Translations under genes and position numbers: made by a program
Shown here: piece after piece, positions 1 through 8,361 of the stretch
How positions within the stretch are numbered: position 1 is the first letter of the stretch
Layout: every line of letters starts with the position of its first letter
The notes under the pieces: generated by a model
What the model saw: only the letters and a program-made list of their open reading frames with translations
The model's database searches: none
What the model was told of the DNA's origin: nothing
DNA from: Candidatus Omnitrophota bacterium
GTDB taxonomy: Bacteria > Omnitrophota > Koll11 > JAHIPI01
Assembly: GCA_028718265.1 (NCBI GenBank)
Contig: JAQUMG010000058.1
Location: 1-9,631 of the forward strand
Length of the DNA stretch: 9,631 nucleotides
Direction of reading: 5' to 3'

Positions 1-827
1 CCGACGGTCCTTTCCTCTTCCACCACAACCGGAGCCGGCAGCGCGCCGGCTCTCAAGACAACGGATAAATCATTTGCTTCATCAACGGAAAACTGTCCTG
101 TAATCTGAGCCTGCCCTGAAGGTATAGTCTCGCGAATTACCGGCGCAGAGCGAACTTCGCCGTCCAGAACTATGGCAAGCCTCTTTCCGATATTGGACGC
201 CGTAACACCCGCAAACATCTCCGCACCCTTAGAGTTAAACCGGATCGATACATAGGGTTCGCCGAAACCCCTTGCGCTGAATTCTGTTCGCGCGTCAACC
301 AAAAGATCTCCTGTCAGCGCCGCGTCTTTGGCTATTAAGAGCGGCTCACGGCCGCCCGGACCTTTTTCGAGATACTTCAATTCATATCCAGGAACTTCTT
401 CATTATTAAGTGCCTTCTTTATATCTTCACCGTTGTCCGATACGATCTTGAATTCCAGATGAGCCGTTTTACCGATAAGCTCAAGCGCCCTCTCTCTGTC
501 GGTAATGCCCGGAAGCTGCACTATTACGCGGTCCTTGCCCTGCTTCTGGATGCTCATTTCTCCGACGCCGAACTGGTCTATTCTGTTTCGTATAACTTCT
601 ATCGCCCTGTCCAGCGCATCTTTCTTCGCCTCGGCAGACAGCTTGGACATATCAACCTTAAGGACTATATGCATGCCGCCCTGCAGATCCAGCCCGAGAT
701 TTATCTTACCTTTTTCGAGTACGTTACCGTCTTTATCCTTAATAGTAAATGGCGGCCATATCAGCCATAAAGAAACTAAAGTAATAGCTACTATGCCCAA
801 TATTCTCCACTGCAAAGATCTGTTCAT
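1..827 (-). CDS. secD: Protein translocase subunit SecD, C-terminus beyond window
   Basis: SecD works with SecF in the inner membrane, using the proton-motive force to help complete protein export through SecYEG. The visible 275 codons start with ATG at 825-827, preceded by a purine-rich GAAGGAGAAGGA that fills the 14-nt gap after rpoD. One membrane segment is seen at about residues 7-27, followed by the family motif LGLDLQGG at 44-51, the RNRIDQFGV segment at 80-88 and the P1 head domain. Near the cut edge the highly conserved LRAGALPAPV (258-267) and EERTVG (271-276) appear; these normally sit just before the C-terminal five-helix membrane block, which must lie left of the window. Reaching this motif near residue 260 means a short periplasmic domain, unlike the much larger E. 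coli protein. No yajC lies upstream. Identification is very secure. Confidence 0.96.
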   Translation of the reverse strand, partial: MNRSLQWRILGIVAITLVSLWLIWPPFTIKDKDGNVLEKGKINLGLDLQGGMHIVLKVDMSKLSAEAKKDALDRAIEVIRNRIDQFGVGEMSIQKQGKDRVIVQLPGITDRERALELIGKTAHLEFKIVSDNGEDIKKALNNEEVPGYELKYLEKGPGGREPLLIAKDAALTGDLLVDARTEFSARGFGEPYVSIRFNSKGAEMFAGVTASNIGKRLAIVLDGEVRSAPVIRETIPSGQAQITGQFSVDEANDLSVVLRAGALPAPVVVEEERTV

Positions 828-841
828 TCCTTCTCCTTCGT

Positions 842-2608
842 TTACTCACCCATTCCCAGTGTCAAAAAGTTCTTCAATCGCCTGCTTCTGGTCGGGTGCC
901 TTAATTTTCTTAATGCTTTCGCTTCTATCTGTCTTACCCTTTCGCGGGTAACTTTAAAAATATTTCCTACCTCTTCAAGCGTCCGCGGATAGCCATCGCC
1001 GATGCCGAATCTGAGCCGCAGAACTTTTTTCTCCCGTTCGGTAAGCGTAGAAAGTACGTCGCTCATCTGTTCCTTAAGCATTGTATATGCGGTGGCGCTT
1101 GCCGGCGAAATCGCCTGTTTATCTTCGATAAAATCTCCGAATTTCGTATCGCCTTCATCTCCTATGGGCGTCTGCAGCGAAATGGGCTCCTGCGCTATTT
1201 TCAGAATGCCTCTTACTTTTTCTACGGGCATTCTCATTTCGTGGCCGATTTCTTCCGGTGTCGGCTCCTTGCCGTTTTCCTGCACCAGTAAACGCGAAAC
1301 TCTTATCAGTTTATTAATCGTTTCCGTCATGTGGACGGGTATACGTATCGTCCTGGACTGGTCCGCAATAGAGCGCGTTATGGCCTGCCTTATCCACCAT
1401 GTCGCATAGGTGCTGAATTTATAGCCCCTCTTATATTCAAACTTATCAACCGCTTTCATAAGGCCTATGTTGCCTTCCTGTATCAGATCGAGAAAGGACA
1501 GCCCCCTGTTTGTATATTTTTTCGCTATGCTTACGACTAATCTCAGATTGGCCGCAACGAGCGACTTCTTGGCTTTGTTAAACTTGCCTTCTTCAAGTTT
1601 TATTGTCTTTATCTTTTCTTTAAGCTGCTCAAATTTTAAACCTATTTCGCGTTCCAGCGCCCGGCGCCTTCGTTTGAGCCGGCCGATTTCTTTTCGCTTT
1701 CGCTTATCTTTAATCCTGCTTATATCTCTGGCTACTTTTTCCAGCTCATTAAATGATTCCTTGACTTCTTTTGCGATACCTTCGACAACGGATCCGACAA
1801 GTTTCAGCTCAAGTATGGCGGAAAGTATCGACTGGCTTTTTTCGGTATTTTTAAGCCGCTTTTCAACGCCGGCAAGCCGTTTGAGCAAACTACCTCTCCG
1901 CGATTTAATGTCGATGTTCATGACATCTTCAACATTGACTTTTTCGGTCCGTACCTTTTTTATAAGTTCCAGCGCTTCGCGTTTCGCTACTCTTGTATCA
2001 AGAACGCTGTTTCTGAAATCCTCCTCGGTTACCTCTATCTCTTTTGCAAGCCTTATCTCCTCGTCCCTTGTCAGAAGCGGAATCTGCCCCATCTGCCTGA
2101 GGTACATCCTTACGGGATCGCCCATATGCGGCATTCTCTCTTCTTCCGGCTCCGCTTCGGGTTTTTCTTCCGCGGATTTTTCTTCTGCAGGGGTTTCCGC
2201 GCTTTCCGGCAAATCATCCTCTTCGTCTACAACTTTTATGTTTTCGTCGTGCAATTTTACGAATATGTCGTCTATCTGTTCCGAAGAAAAAACATCGTCC
2301 GGAAGAATTTCATTTATTTCGTCATAGGTAAGGTGCCCCTTTTCGCGGCCCATATCTATAAGCCGCTGCATCTCTTTGTCAAAATCTTTTGAATGCGGGT
2401 GGGCGTGCGGCTTGACTTCTTCTGCCGCAGACGGTGCTTCGGCGGCAAGAAGTTTCACTTCTTTTGCCGGCTTCGCACTCTTTCCGGACCGTTTTGGCCT
2501 GGATCTCATTTTTCGGTTTTTGCGCGGATGCCTGGATTTTTTGCGCAATACCCGTTTCTTATTTGCGCGTCTTTTCTTCGGACGCATCGCTCTTTTTTTC
2601 TTTTTCAT
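842..2608 (-). CDS. rpoD: Primary RNA polymerase sigma factor (sigma-70, RpoD/SigA)
   Basis: This is the housekeeping sigma factor, which directs core RNA polymerase to -35/-10 promoters. Its 588 residues hold all group 1 regions. Region 1.1 is at about 76-132 ([14 protein letters not shown]), region 1.2 at about 163-193 ([11 protein letters not shown]) and a charged, coiled-coil-prone non-conserved region at about 196-342. Region 2 is at about 343-430, including the -10 recognition helix [19 protein letters not shown] (404-422). Region 3 is at about 431-500, and region 4 at about 510-588 with helix-turn-helix [20 protein letters not shown] (543-562). The start is supported by AAAGG five bases upstream, in the 12-nt gap after dnaG. 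The first 49 residues are unusual: 28 are Lys or Arg and none is acidic. They are followed by a strongly acidic linker at 121-157. A later start at Met8 is possible but lacks a better ribosome site. Confidence 0.97.
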   Translation of the reverse strand: MKKKKRAMRPKKRRANKKRVLRKKSRHPRKNRKMRSRPKRSGKSAKPAKEVKLLAAEAPSAAEEVKPHAHPHSKDFDKEMQRLIDMGREKGHLTYDEINEILPDDVFSSEQIDDIFVKLHDENIKVVDEEDDLPESAETPAEEKSAEEKPEAEPEEERMPHMGDPVRMYLRQMGQIPLLTRDEEIRLAKEIEVTEEDFRNSVLDTRVAKREALELIKKVRTEKVNVEDVMNIDIKSRRGSLLKRLAGVEKRLKNTEKSQSILSAILELKLVGSVVEGIAKEVKESFNELEKVARDISRIKDKRKRKEIGRLKRRRRALEREIGLKFEQLKEKIKTIKLEEGKFNKAKKSLVAANLRLVVSIAKKYTNRGLSFLDLIQEGNIGLMKAVDKFEYKRGYKFSTYATWWIRQAITRSIADQSRTIRIPVHMTETINKLIRVSRLLVQENGKEPTPEEIGHEMRMPVEKVRGILKIAQEPISLQTPIGDEGDTKFGDFIEDKQAISPASATAYTMLKEQMSDVLSTLTEREKKVLRLRFGIGDGYPRTLEEVGNIFKVTRERVRQIEAKALRKLRHPTRSRRLKNFLTLGMGE

Positions 2609-2620
2609 CTTAGCCTTTAT

Positions 2621-4399
2621 TTAATAACGCGCGGATTCTTTCATGAGCTGGTTATATTTGATTACTAAATCCGTAACCTTATCGTGTGCCCCTATTTCCT
2701 GCGCTTCTTTTATCTGGTTGCGTATTTCATCGAGTCCTTTTTTGACTTTGTTCTTCTTTATCCAGCGGACACAATCGTCCAGATTCCGTTTTTTGTCCGC
2801 AAAATTCTCCTGCATAGACGCTATCTCGGACAGGAGATCGTCTACGCCTTCTATGTTAAGCATGTTTATCAGGCCTGTATAATTTACAGGTTTTTTTTCT
2901 TCGTACAGTTTAAATATGCTTTCTGCTATACTTTGCGCCAGGGTGCTTCCGAACTCAGTGTGCCCCAATTTTTCTCTTACAACCGGTATGAGCGCATTGT
3001 CTTCGACCATAAGACCTATCACTGTCTTATCGGCTATGCTCAAATTGCCGGTGTCGGCTTTGGTAATTGCGGGATGCACAGCCTCATTATAGGCGCCGCT
3101 GTATTCTTTCTTCGGTTTTGCCAGCTCTGTCCTGAGGCTATTTTCGTCGAGATTAAGCGACTCCGCCAGCCTCTTCACGTAAGCCGACCTTAAGACGTCG
3201 TTCTTCACTTTTGAAATCGTCACCAGCATCTCACCGGCTATTTTCACTTTGGACTCTATCGTATCGGCCTTATGAGAAGACATTAAACGATTCAACTTAT
3301 AATCAAATAAACCCGTAGGATTAGTTAAGATTTTTTCAAACGCAGACCCGCCGTTCTTCCTTACGAAGCCATCCGGGTCGTATCCCTTGGGGAGTTCGGC
3401 TATCTTTACGTTCATATCTTCCGCCAAAAGAATATCCAGGTTCCGCAGAGTCGCCATCTCGCCGGCCTTGTCGGAATCGTACACCATGATTATGTTGCGG
3501 CTGTGACGCCTTATAAGCCTGATGTGATCCGTTGTAAGCGCCGTACCGCATGATGCAATGAGATTATTTACCCCGCTTTGATACGGCACTATGAGGTCCA
3601 TATACCCTTCGACGATAACGGCTGCGTCTTTTTCGTTAATATGTTTTTTGGTGAAATTCAGCCCGAAAAGTGTCTTGCTCTTGTTATATATCAGCGTTTC
3701 CGGTGAATTCATGTATTTCGGAAGCGTATCATCCATTACCCTGCCTCCGAAAGCAATCACCCGGTCCTTCTGATCGAATATAGGAAACATGATCCGCTTT
3801 CTGAAGCGGTCGTAATAACCGGAACCGTCCGATCTCGGTATAATCAGGCCCGATTTTTCTATTATCTCTTCACTGATACCTTTCTTTTTCAAATAGGCAG
3901 ACAGCCCGTCCCAGGAATCTGTAGAAAACCCTAATCTGAATTTGCTTGCCGTCTCATTCTTGATGCCTCTTTTTGCAAGGTATTCTTTCGCTTCTCTGCC
4001 CTGAGGCGATACCAGGGAACTCTGGAAATAAGCCGTTGCGAACTCATGCGCCGTATATATTGCGCTCAGCAGAGAATTGGATCTGCCTGAATCTTCGGTA
4101 GTATATTCCGGCAGTACGACCCCTGCCTTTTTCGCCAGCATTCTGGCGACTTCCGGAAACTCCAGCCGCTCATATTTCATCACGAAACTGAAAGCGTTTC
4201 CTCCGGCGCCGCATCCAAAACAATGAAATATTCCCTTGTCCGGATTAACGACAAATGACGGGGTCTTTTCGTGGTGGAACGGGCACAGGGCTTTATAATT
4301 GCGCCCCATGCGTTTCAGCGGAATATATCCGGATATAACCTCCACTATATCGCACCTGTCTAATATCTGGTCTAATACATTATCCGGGATATGCGCCAT
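2621..4399 (-). CDS. dnaG: DNA primase DnaG
   Basis: DnaG makes the RNA primers for replication and acts with the replicative helicase at the fork. The 592-residue protein has the three expected parts. The N-terminal CHC2 zinc-binding domain has ligands C39, H42, C60 and C63. The catalytic core has the basic-motif segment DRVIAFGGRVMDD (212-224) and the Toprim acidic residues E264 (VEGYMD) and D308/D310 (YDSD), with DPDGFVR at 341-347. The C-terminal, poorly conserved helicase-binding region runs from about 430 to 592. I chose ATG at 4397-4399 (MAHIPDNVLD) rather than an upstream ATG at 4462. The upstream start would overlap the preceding gene by 46 nt and add 21 residues unlike any primase, whereas the chosen one has CAGGA just upstream. 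Gaps of 17 nt to the nif3-like gene and 12 nt to rpoD indicate co-transcription. Confidence 0.97.
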   Translation of the reverse strand: MAHIPDNVLDQILDRCDIVEVISGYIPLKRMGRNYKALCPFHHEKTPSFVVNPDKGIFHCFGCGAGGNAFSFVMKYERLEFPEVARMLAKKAGVVLPEYTTEDSGRSNSLLSAIYTAHEFATAYFQSSLVSPQGREAKEYLAKRGIKNETASKFRLGFSTDSWDGLSAYLKKKGISEEIIEKSGLIIPRSDGSGYYDRFRKRIMFPIFDQKDRVIAFGGRVMDDTLPKYMNSPETLIYNKSKTLFGLNFTKKHINEKDAAVIVEGYMDLIVPYQSGVNNLIASCGTALTTDHIRLIRRHSRNIIMVYDSDKAGEMATLRNLDILLAEDMNVKIAELPKGYDPDGFVRKNGGSAFEKILTNPTGLFDYKLNRLMSSHKADTIESKVKIAGEMLVTISKVKNDVLRSAYVKRLAESLNLDENSLRTELAKPKKEYSGAYNEAVHPAITKADTGNLSIADKTVIGLMVEDNALIPVVREKLGHTEFGSTLAQSIAESIFKLYEEKKPVNYTGLINMLNIEGVDDLLSEIASMQENFADKKRNLDDCVRWIKKNKVKKGLDEIRNQIKEAQEIGAHDKVTDLVIKYNQLMKESARY

Positions 4400-4416
4400 T
4401 AATCCTGCACTCTCTG

Positions 4417-5385
4417 TTATTTTGTCTTGCCTTTTCTGGGAATCCTTACAAAACCGGAGCAATCGATAATTTCAAAATCGTCTTTTTCGCAAAGCGAATC
4501 AAGCAGCAGGTTAAGACCCAGCGTATCGCTCGATATATGTCCTGCCACTATTATATTTATATGTTCCTTTTGAGCGGCCTTGAAGTGCTCTTCACTGAAA
4601 TGCATTCCGATAATTGTGCCTACGCCTGCCTGCGACAACCTGGGGAATACCCTCTTAGACCCTTCCGTGCCGCCTGTCATGTCGACTACAATCTTGCCGG
4701 CTTTATCCTTTTCCTTGCCTATCATTATGAAAGCGCCTGCATTTTTCCGCGACGCGTCTTTGTATTCCGGAACAGTATCAAGAAGAGCGATAACGTCTTT
4801 AAGCGTCTTAGGTTTTCTGTCGTCTAAAAGTTTCTGCAGATAATTATTGACATGGTTGTCGGCAGGTGTATGAACGCACATATAAGGTATGTCAAGCAGC
4901 CGCGCCGCGTCAACAGCACGCATGTGGTTCGCGGCGGAGACAGCTCTGCCTACTTCGGACATACGCTCATTTAACAGCTCCTTGCCGATCTCGTAAGGAA
5001 TGCCAAGGTTCCTGAGCACATCCGCCTGCATGTCCATGACATGGTAAAAACCCGCCCACGCCCAACCCTCAGGATGGTGCGCCATGACTAGGTCAATATC
5101 CATACCCTTTTCCCTCAGCCTGTCAGCCACTAATAATTCCCCGACTTCCATGTCTACACCAACTATTATTGTCCTGATCTCTGCGGAAGGATTACCGTAC
5201 AGCATCCTTGTATCGTCGTACGGGTGCCGTAATCTTTCTTTATCAAACGTATTTTTGCGTATTGCGGATAATTTATTGTACTCTTTCCTGTTTTCCGACA
5301 ATACTCTCTTTATGTCGGATTTTGAGCGGGGGTCTTTTTCAATACCTTTTTTGATGGCAAATTCGTAAATATCCTTGAACTTCAT
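4417..5385 (-). CDS. NIF3-like (DUF34) dinuclear metal-centre protein
   Basis: The family consists of ring-shaped hexameric proteins with a two-metal site; their biochemical role is not settled. The 322 residues show the family's metal-ligand signatures: MAHHPEG (H103, H104), VHTPADNH (H172, D176), and near the C-terminus AGHISSDTLG (H283, D287). The last motif sits where characterised members have His-x3-Glu, so Asp replaces Glu. The segment AGVGTIIGMHFSEEH (253-267) fits the C-terminal half of the family. About 70 charged residues precede the recognisable domain, making the N-terminus longer than usual. The start ATG has GGAGG six bases upstream. The gene sits just before dnaG-rpoD; in Bacillus a NIF3 gene (yqfO) also lies close to dnaG-sigA, so the neighbourhood supports the assignment. 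The identity of the subfamily is less certain than that of the superfamily. Confidence 0.78.
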   Translation of the reverse strand: MKFKDIYEFAIKKGIEKDPRSKSDIKRVLSENRKEYNKLSAIRKNTFDKERLRHPYDDTRMLYGNPSAEIRTIIVGVDMEVGELLVADRLREKGMDIDLVMAHHPEGWAWAGFYHVMDMQADVLRNLGIPYEIGKELLNERMSEVGRAVSAANHMRAVDAARLLDIPYMCVHTPADNHVNNYLQKLLDDRKPKTLKDVIALLDTVPEYKDASRKNAGAFIMIGKEKDKAGKIVVDMTGGTEGSKRVFPRLSQAGVGTIIGMHFSEEHFKAAQKEHINIIVAGHISSDTLGLNLLLDSLCEKDDFEIIDCSGFVRIPRKGKTK

Positions 5386-5395
5386 GAAACGCCTC

Positions 5396-5441
5396 CGATT
5401 TTCGGTAGAAAATCGTCCCGAGCATCCAAGGGGCGAGGGAC
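5396..5441 (-). promoter_or_regulatory. Hairpin leader next to the nif3-like ribosome site
   Basis: The 93-nt spacer between cvpA and the nif3-like gene contains a perfect 8-bp inverted repeat, CGATTTTC and GAAAATCG, with a 4-nt loop (5396-5415). It abuts the GGAGG Shine-Dalgarno sequence. Just before it in the transcript is a weaker stem with GTCCC/GGGAC ends (5415-5419 and 5437-5441). There is no U-run after either, so they do not look like terminators. A role in translation control or mRNA processing is only an inference. I saw no convincing promoter in this spacer. Confidence 0.4.
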
Positions 5442-5478
5442 TACCTGTTTTATGTAGAAATTAAATTTTGAAGCATGG

Positions 5479-6096
5479 TTAATCTAAGACTTCATCCAGT
5501 TTGTCCTGCTCCTTGGGCTGGAACATCTTAAATTCCAGAGGTTTTGCGCCTGCTAAAAGCGGATTTAAGTCTACAGGTGAGGTACCGGGAATTATACTAA
5601 CGGTCTTTGTGTATAAAGTAGCAGCTGCCCGGGAAAAAAAATCGCCGGACATGGAATTGTCCTTAGCAGAATTCACAACATAGCCTATGGGAATAAGTAA
5701 GAACGCAAGAAAGACAAAAAGAGATACCGCTATTCCCCCGCAAAGACCTACTATTGGCCCCCCTATTTTGTCTATAGTCTTATTTAAATTGGGCAATACT
5801 TCTATTTTTATAAGTTTCTTGATCACGGCCTCAATAAGCTGAACCAGGAGATAAACAAAAAGCATAATAACTATAAAAGCTGTTAAATTCGAGATATTTA
5901 GAGGGATCTTGAAATACTTAAGCAGTAGGTTTGCTCCGGGCGAGTAAAAATGTATACTCAGAACTATGGCTAAACATACTCCTAAAACATTAAAAAGCTC
6001 GGTAAAAAATCCGTTACGCGAGCCGACGTAAATGCTTCTCAATACAATAATTAGGAATAAAACGTCTACCCAGTTAATCTTACTTACCCAATCCAA
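5479..6096 (-). CDS. CvpA-family inner-membrane protein
   Basis: This 205-residue protein has the CvpA (colicin V production) family layout. Four hydrophobic segments lie at about 9-25, 35-51, 70-92 and 113-138. A short polar stretch with RNGFFTELFNVLG (28-40) follows the first, the position of the family's Gly-Phe-x-x-Glu-Leu signature. A polar C-terminal tail of about 65 residues follows. Family members are membrane proteins of poorly defined role; E. coli CvpA is needed for colicin V production and affects envelope resistance. The start codon is TTG (6094-6096), chosen because AAAGGGG lies eight bases upstream and there is no suitable ATG nearby. A near-consensus promoter lies about 50 nt upstream, so this may be the first gene of the cvpA-nif3-dnaG-rpoD-secD transcript, although the 93-nt spacer after it leaves room for a separate start. 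Confidence 0.82.
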   Translation of the reverse strand: MDWVSKINWVDVLFLIIVLRSIYVGSRNGFFTELFNVLGVCLAIVLSIHFYSPGANLLLKYFKIPLNISNLTAFIVIMLFVYLLVQLIEAVIKKLIKIEVLPNLNKTIDKIGGPIVGLCGGIAVSLFVFLAFLLIPIGYVVNSAKDNSMSGDFFSRAAATLYTKTVSIIPGTSPVDLNPLLAGAKPLEFKMFQPKEQDKLDEVLD

Positions 6097-6151
6097 AAAC
6101 GTTACCCCTTTCTTTAGGTGCTATAATAATATATAATAATAAAGGTAAGAA

Positions 6152-6180
6152 AGTATACCATACGATTATGCTGTTGTCAA
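6152..6180 (-). promoter_or_regulatory. Sigma-70 promoter upstream of cvpA
   Basis: On the minus strand the perfect -35 hexamer TTGACA (6175-6180) is followed by a 17-nt spacer and the -10 hexamer TATACT (6152-6157). A TGG triplet directly before the -10 gives an extended -10. The expected start of transcription is near 6145, leaving a leader of about 50 nt, very AT-rich, before the TTG start of cvpA. The mtaB stop codon TGA lies inside the -35 box, so the promoter overlaps the end of the upstream gene. It matches what the group 1 sigma factor encoded in this operon should recognise, which would make rpoD partly self-dependent. Confidence 0.85.
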
Positions 6181-7505
6181 GCTACGGGGGTATATTTATG
6201 GGAAAATTCTAAGATAGAGCCATAGGTCTTTGGGCCATCCACCTTTTGTATCCTAACCGGGACCAGCTTAGCCGCATATTTGTCCGCTCCTTTTGAAGCG
6301 GTACCCGTTAATATGATGCTTATGTATTTATCGTCATACCCTTTCAGGAGGCCGGATTCCTTGTCCCTTTCGGCCTCTGCAAGAACTTCGGTTGTCTTAC
6401 CTAAGAAATTTTTCCGGTATTCGTAAGAAGTCTTAAGCGCCAATGCGTCCATAATTCTAAATCTCTGGTCTATGACGTGTCTGGGAACCTCTCCCGGCAG
6501 ATTTACCGCCATGGTGCCCTTTCTCCTACTGTAAGGGAAGATATGGACACGGGAAGGTTTTACCCTTTCGATAAGCTTACAGGTATTACGGAAGTTTCTG
6601 TCCCCCTCTCCCGGAAAGCCCAATAATATGTCGGTCGTAACAGATATTCCGGGCACTTTAGATTTGGCATTGCCGATTATACCGGCATACTCGGCAAAAG
6701 TATAGGGGCGGTTCATCATTTTCAGGACTTTATCGTCTCCGCTCTGGAGCGGTATATGCAGGTGTTTACAAAGTTTGGGGGAATGTTTGATGATTGTCAG
6801 TAACGCATTATTTACATACTTCGGCTCTATCGAACTCAGCCTTATGCGGAAATTTCCCTTGATGGCGATTATTTTTGCTACCAGGGCGGTCAAGTCCCTT
6901 TTGGGGGTTAATTCCTCCCCCCAGGCACCAAGACATATACCGGTAAGAATTATCTCTTTGAAGCCTCCGGCAATCAACCGTTTCATTTCCCCGAGTACGG
7001 CATCCGCGGGCCTGCTTACCGAATATCCGCGTACAAGCGGCACCTTGCAATACGAGCAGAAATTATTGCACCCGTCCTGGATTTTAAGAAACGCTTTGGA
7101 TCTGTCCTTGAAATCGGATATGGCACCCGGGGCATACTCTCCTGTTTTGGTTCGGTGGCGGACGGACTTTCCGGGATCTACTATTTCCGTTATTTTATCC
7201 TTGTCGGCATTCTTGATTATGAATGAAACACCGGAAACGGAATTTATCTCGTCTGAATCCAATTCCGCATAACACCCCGTAACGACGATTTTTGCGCTGG
7301 GATTCTGCCTATGCGCCTTTCTTATAAGCCGGCGCGATTCCCTGTCCGTTTTTTCGGTCACGGTGCAGGTATTTATGACGTACACATCGCAGGGTTCGTT
7401 CGGGGCGGCTTCCTTGTAGCCGGCTCTTAGGAAAGATTCTCTTATGCTCTGCGTCTCGTATTGATTAACTTTACAGCCTAATGTGAAAAAGGCGCATGTC
7501 TTCAT
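6177..7505 (-). CDS. mtaB: tRNA t6A37 methylthiotransferase MtaB
   Basis: MtaB is a radical-SAM enzyme that adds a methylthio group to t6A at position 37 of ANN-decoding tRNAs, giving ms2t6A. The 442 residues contain the N-terminal UPF0004 domain with cysteines C11 (LGCKVNQ), C47 (NTCTV) and C78 (TGCYAE), which bind the auxiliary iron-sulfur cluster. The radical-SAM triad C146-x3-C150-x2-C153 (DGCNNFCSYCKVP) follows. A C-terminal TRAM-like region runs from about 375. The early LGCKVNQYE and the VINTCTVT form point to MtaB rather than MiaB or RimO. The ATG overlaps the rsmE stop as ATGA (7502-7505), suggesting translational coupling. The rsmE-mtaB order is also found in Bacillus (yqeU-yqeV). 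The stop codon lies within the cvpA promoter, and no terminator separates the two genes. Confidence 0.94.
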   Translation of the reverse strand: MKTCAFFTLGCKVNQYETQSIRESFLRAGYKEAAPNEPCDVYVINTCTVTEKTDRESRRLIRKAHRQNPSAKIVVTGCYAELDSDEINSVSGVSFIIKNADKDKITEIVDPGKSVRHRTKTGEYAPGAISDFKDRSKAFLKIQDGCNNFCSYCKVPLVRGYSVSRPADAVLGEMKRLIAGGFKEIILTGICLGAWGEELTPKRDLTALVAKIIAIKGNFRIRLSSIEPKYVNNALLTIIKHSPKLCKHLHIPLQSGDDKVLKMMNRPYTFAEYAGIIGNAKSKVPGISVTTDILLGFPGEGDRNFRNTCKLIERVKPSRVHIFPYSRRKGTMAVNLPGEVPRHVIDQRFRIMDALALKTSYEYRKNFLGKTTEVLAEAERDKESGLLKGYDDKYISIILTGTASKGADKYAAKLVPVRIQKVDGPKTYGSILEFSHKYTPVA

Positions 7506-8236
7506 AGCGAGAAGGCATAATTCAGCATCGCAAGTGCGGCTATTGCTGCGGTATCACTTCTTAATACTATCCCGCCTAAAGAAACCAGCAACGCGCCGTT
7601 TTCTTCTGCGCGTTCAATCTCGCCGGGAGTGAAATCGCCTTCCGGGCCTATCAAGAGCAGCAACTTTTTCGGGCTTTTTATGCGGCTTAAGGCGCTTTTT
7701 AACGGGATGGTTTTTTCTGAAAGGCACGGCATAATAACGCCGTCGTACTGCCGGAATTTCTTTAACAAGTCGTCGAATGGCTGCATCTGACTTATATCAG
7801 GTAGATCGTTTCTGCCGCATTGTTTCGCGGCTTCAATCACAATTTTGTGCCACCTATCTGTTTTGTGAGCCGCCTGCTCTTTCGTTGCGCGGACTACGGT
7901 TCTTTCGCTTTCAAGCGGTATGATTTCCTTTGCGTCGAGTTCCGTTGCTTTCTGGACGATGTAATCCATCTTGTCTTTCTTAGGCATCGCCTGGGCAAGT
8001 GATATTCTAACCTGGCTTTTCGCGGCAGATATGCTGACCTTATCAACGGCAATAATTACGTTCTTATTTTTTATTGACTCTATCCGGCCGCTATATTCTC
8101 TGCCCGTTCCGTCAAATACCGTTACGAAATCATTTTCGCCCAGCCGCATCACGCCTATTATGTGGTGGCTCTCTTCTTTGCTTACATATACCTTATCGCC
8201 CTTTACCGAATCCGGGCTGACGTAAAAGCGGCTCAT
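7502..8236 (-). CDS. rsmE: 16S rRNA m3U1498 methyltransferase RsmE
   Basis: RsmE methylates N3 of U1498 in 16S rRNA using SAM. The 244-residue length matches the family. An N-terminal PUA-like domain occupies about 1-70, with SHHIIGVMRLGENDFVTVFDG at 23-43. A C-terminal SPOUT (trefoil-knot) domain follows with the family markers KATELDAKEIIPLESERT (96-113), EAAKQCGRNDLP (135-146), the SAM-binding IGPEGDFTPGE (196-206) and VSLGGIVLRSDTA (218-230). The last is usually LGxRILRTETA, so Thr-Glu is replaced by Ser-Asp, a conservative change. I chose the ATG at 8234-8236 (MSRFYVSPD). The frame stays open to an ATG at 8338, but those 34 residues would come from repeat-like sequence and do not belong to the family. 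A moderate AGGAAGTGAG lies upstream. Confidence 0.94.
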   Translation of the reverse strand: MSRFYVSPDSVKGDKVYVSKEESHHIIGVMRLGENDFVTVFDGTGREYSGRIESIKNKNVIIAVDKVSISAAKSQVRISLAQAMPKKDKMDYIVQKATELDAKEIIPLESERTVVRATKEQAAHKTDRWHKIVIEAAKQCGRNDLPDISQMQPFDDLLKKFRQYDGVIMPCLSEKTIPLKSALSRIKSPKKLLLLIGPEGDFTPGEIERAEENGALLVSLGGIVLRSDTAAIAALAMLNYAFSL

Positions 8237-8361
8237 GATAATCTCACTTCCTGTAAAGTTTCGCGTTTCCTTTTGTGGCTGCCTCTGCTTGCCGATATAA
8301 TTACGATATTCCGCTTCCGCCAGAGGCGGACCCACCAACGCTTTGTGGCGGGCGCATCTCT
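8237..8361. other. Gene-free spacer before rsmE, with a small hairpin
   Basis: No gene or clear promoter is visible here. The stretch contains a perfect 6-bp hairpin, TCCGCC-aga-GGCGGA (8316-8330), and a direct repeat of CGATAT (8293-8298 and 8304-8309). It adjoins the palindromic elements to its right and may share their origin, but I see no sharp boundary. Confidence 0.5.

Noticed and set aside
1467..2327. Plus-strand open frame of 286 codons opposite rpoD.
   Set aside because: It is the Ser/Phe/Leu-rich antisense shadow of the Lys/Glu-rich sigma factor gene, with no domain.
4400..4462. An earlier ATG for dnaG adding 21 residues.
   Set aside because: It overlaps the nif3-like gene, and the MAHIPDNVLD start matches primase N-termini and has its own ribosome site.
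8237..8338. N-terminal extension of rsmE by 34 residues.
   Set aside because: The extension is encoded by hairpin-bearing spacer sequence and lies outside the normal RsmE length of about 240.
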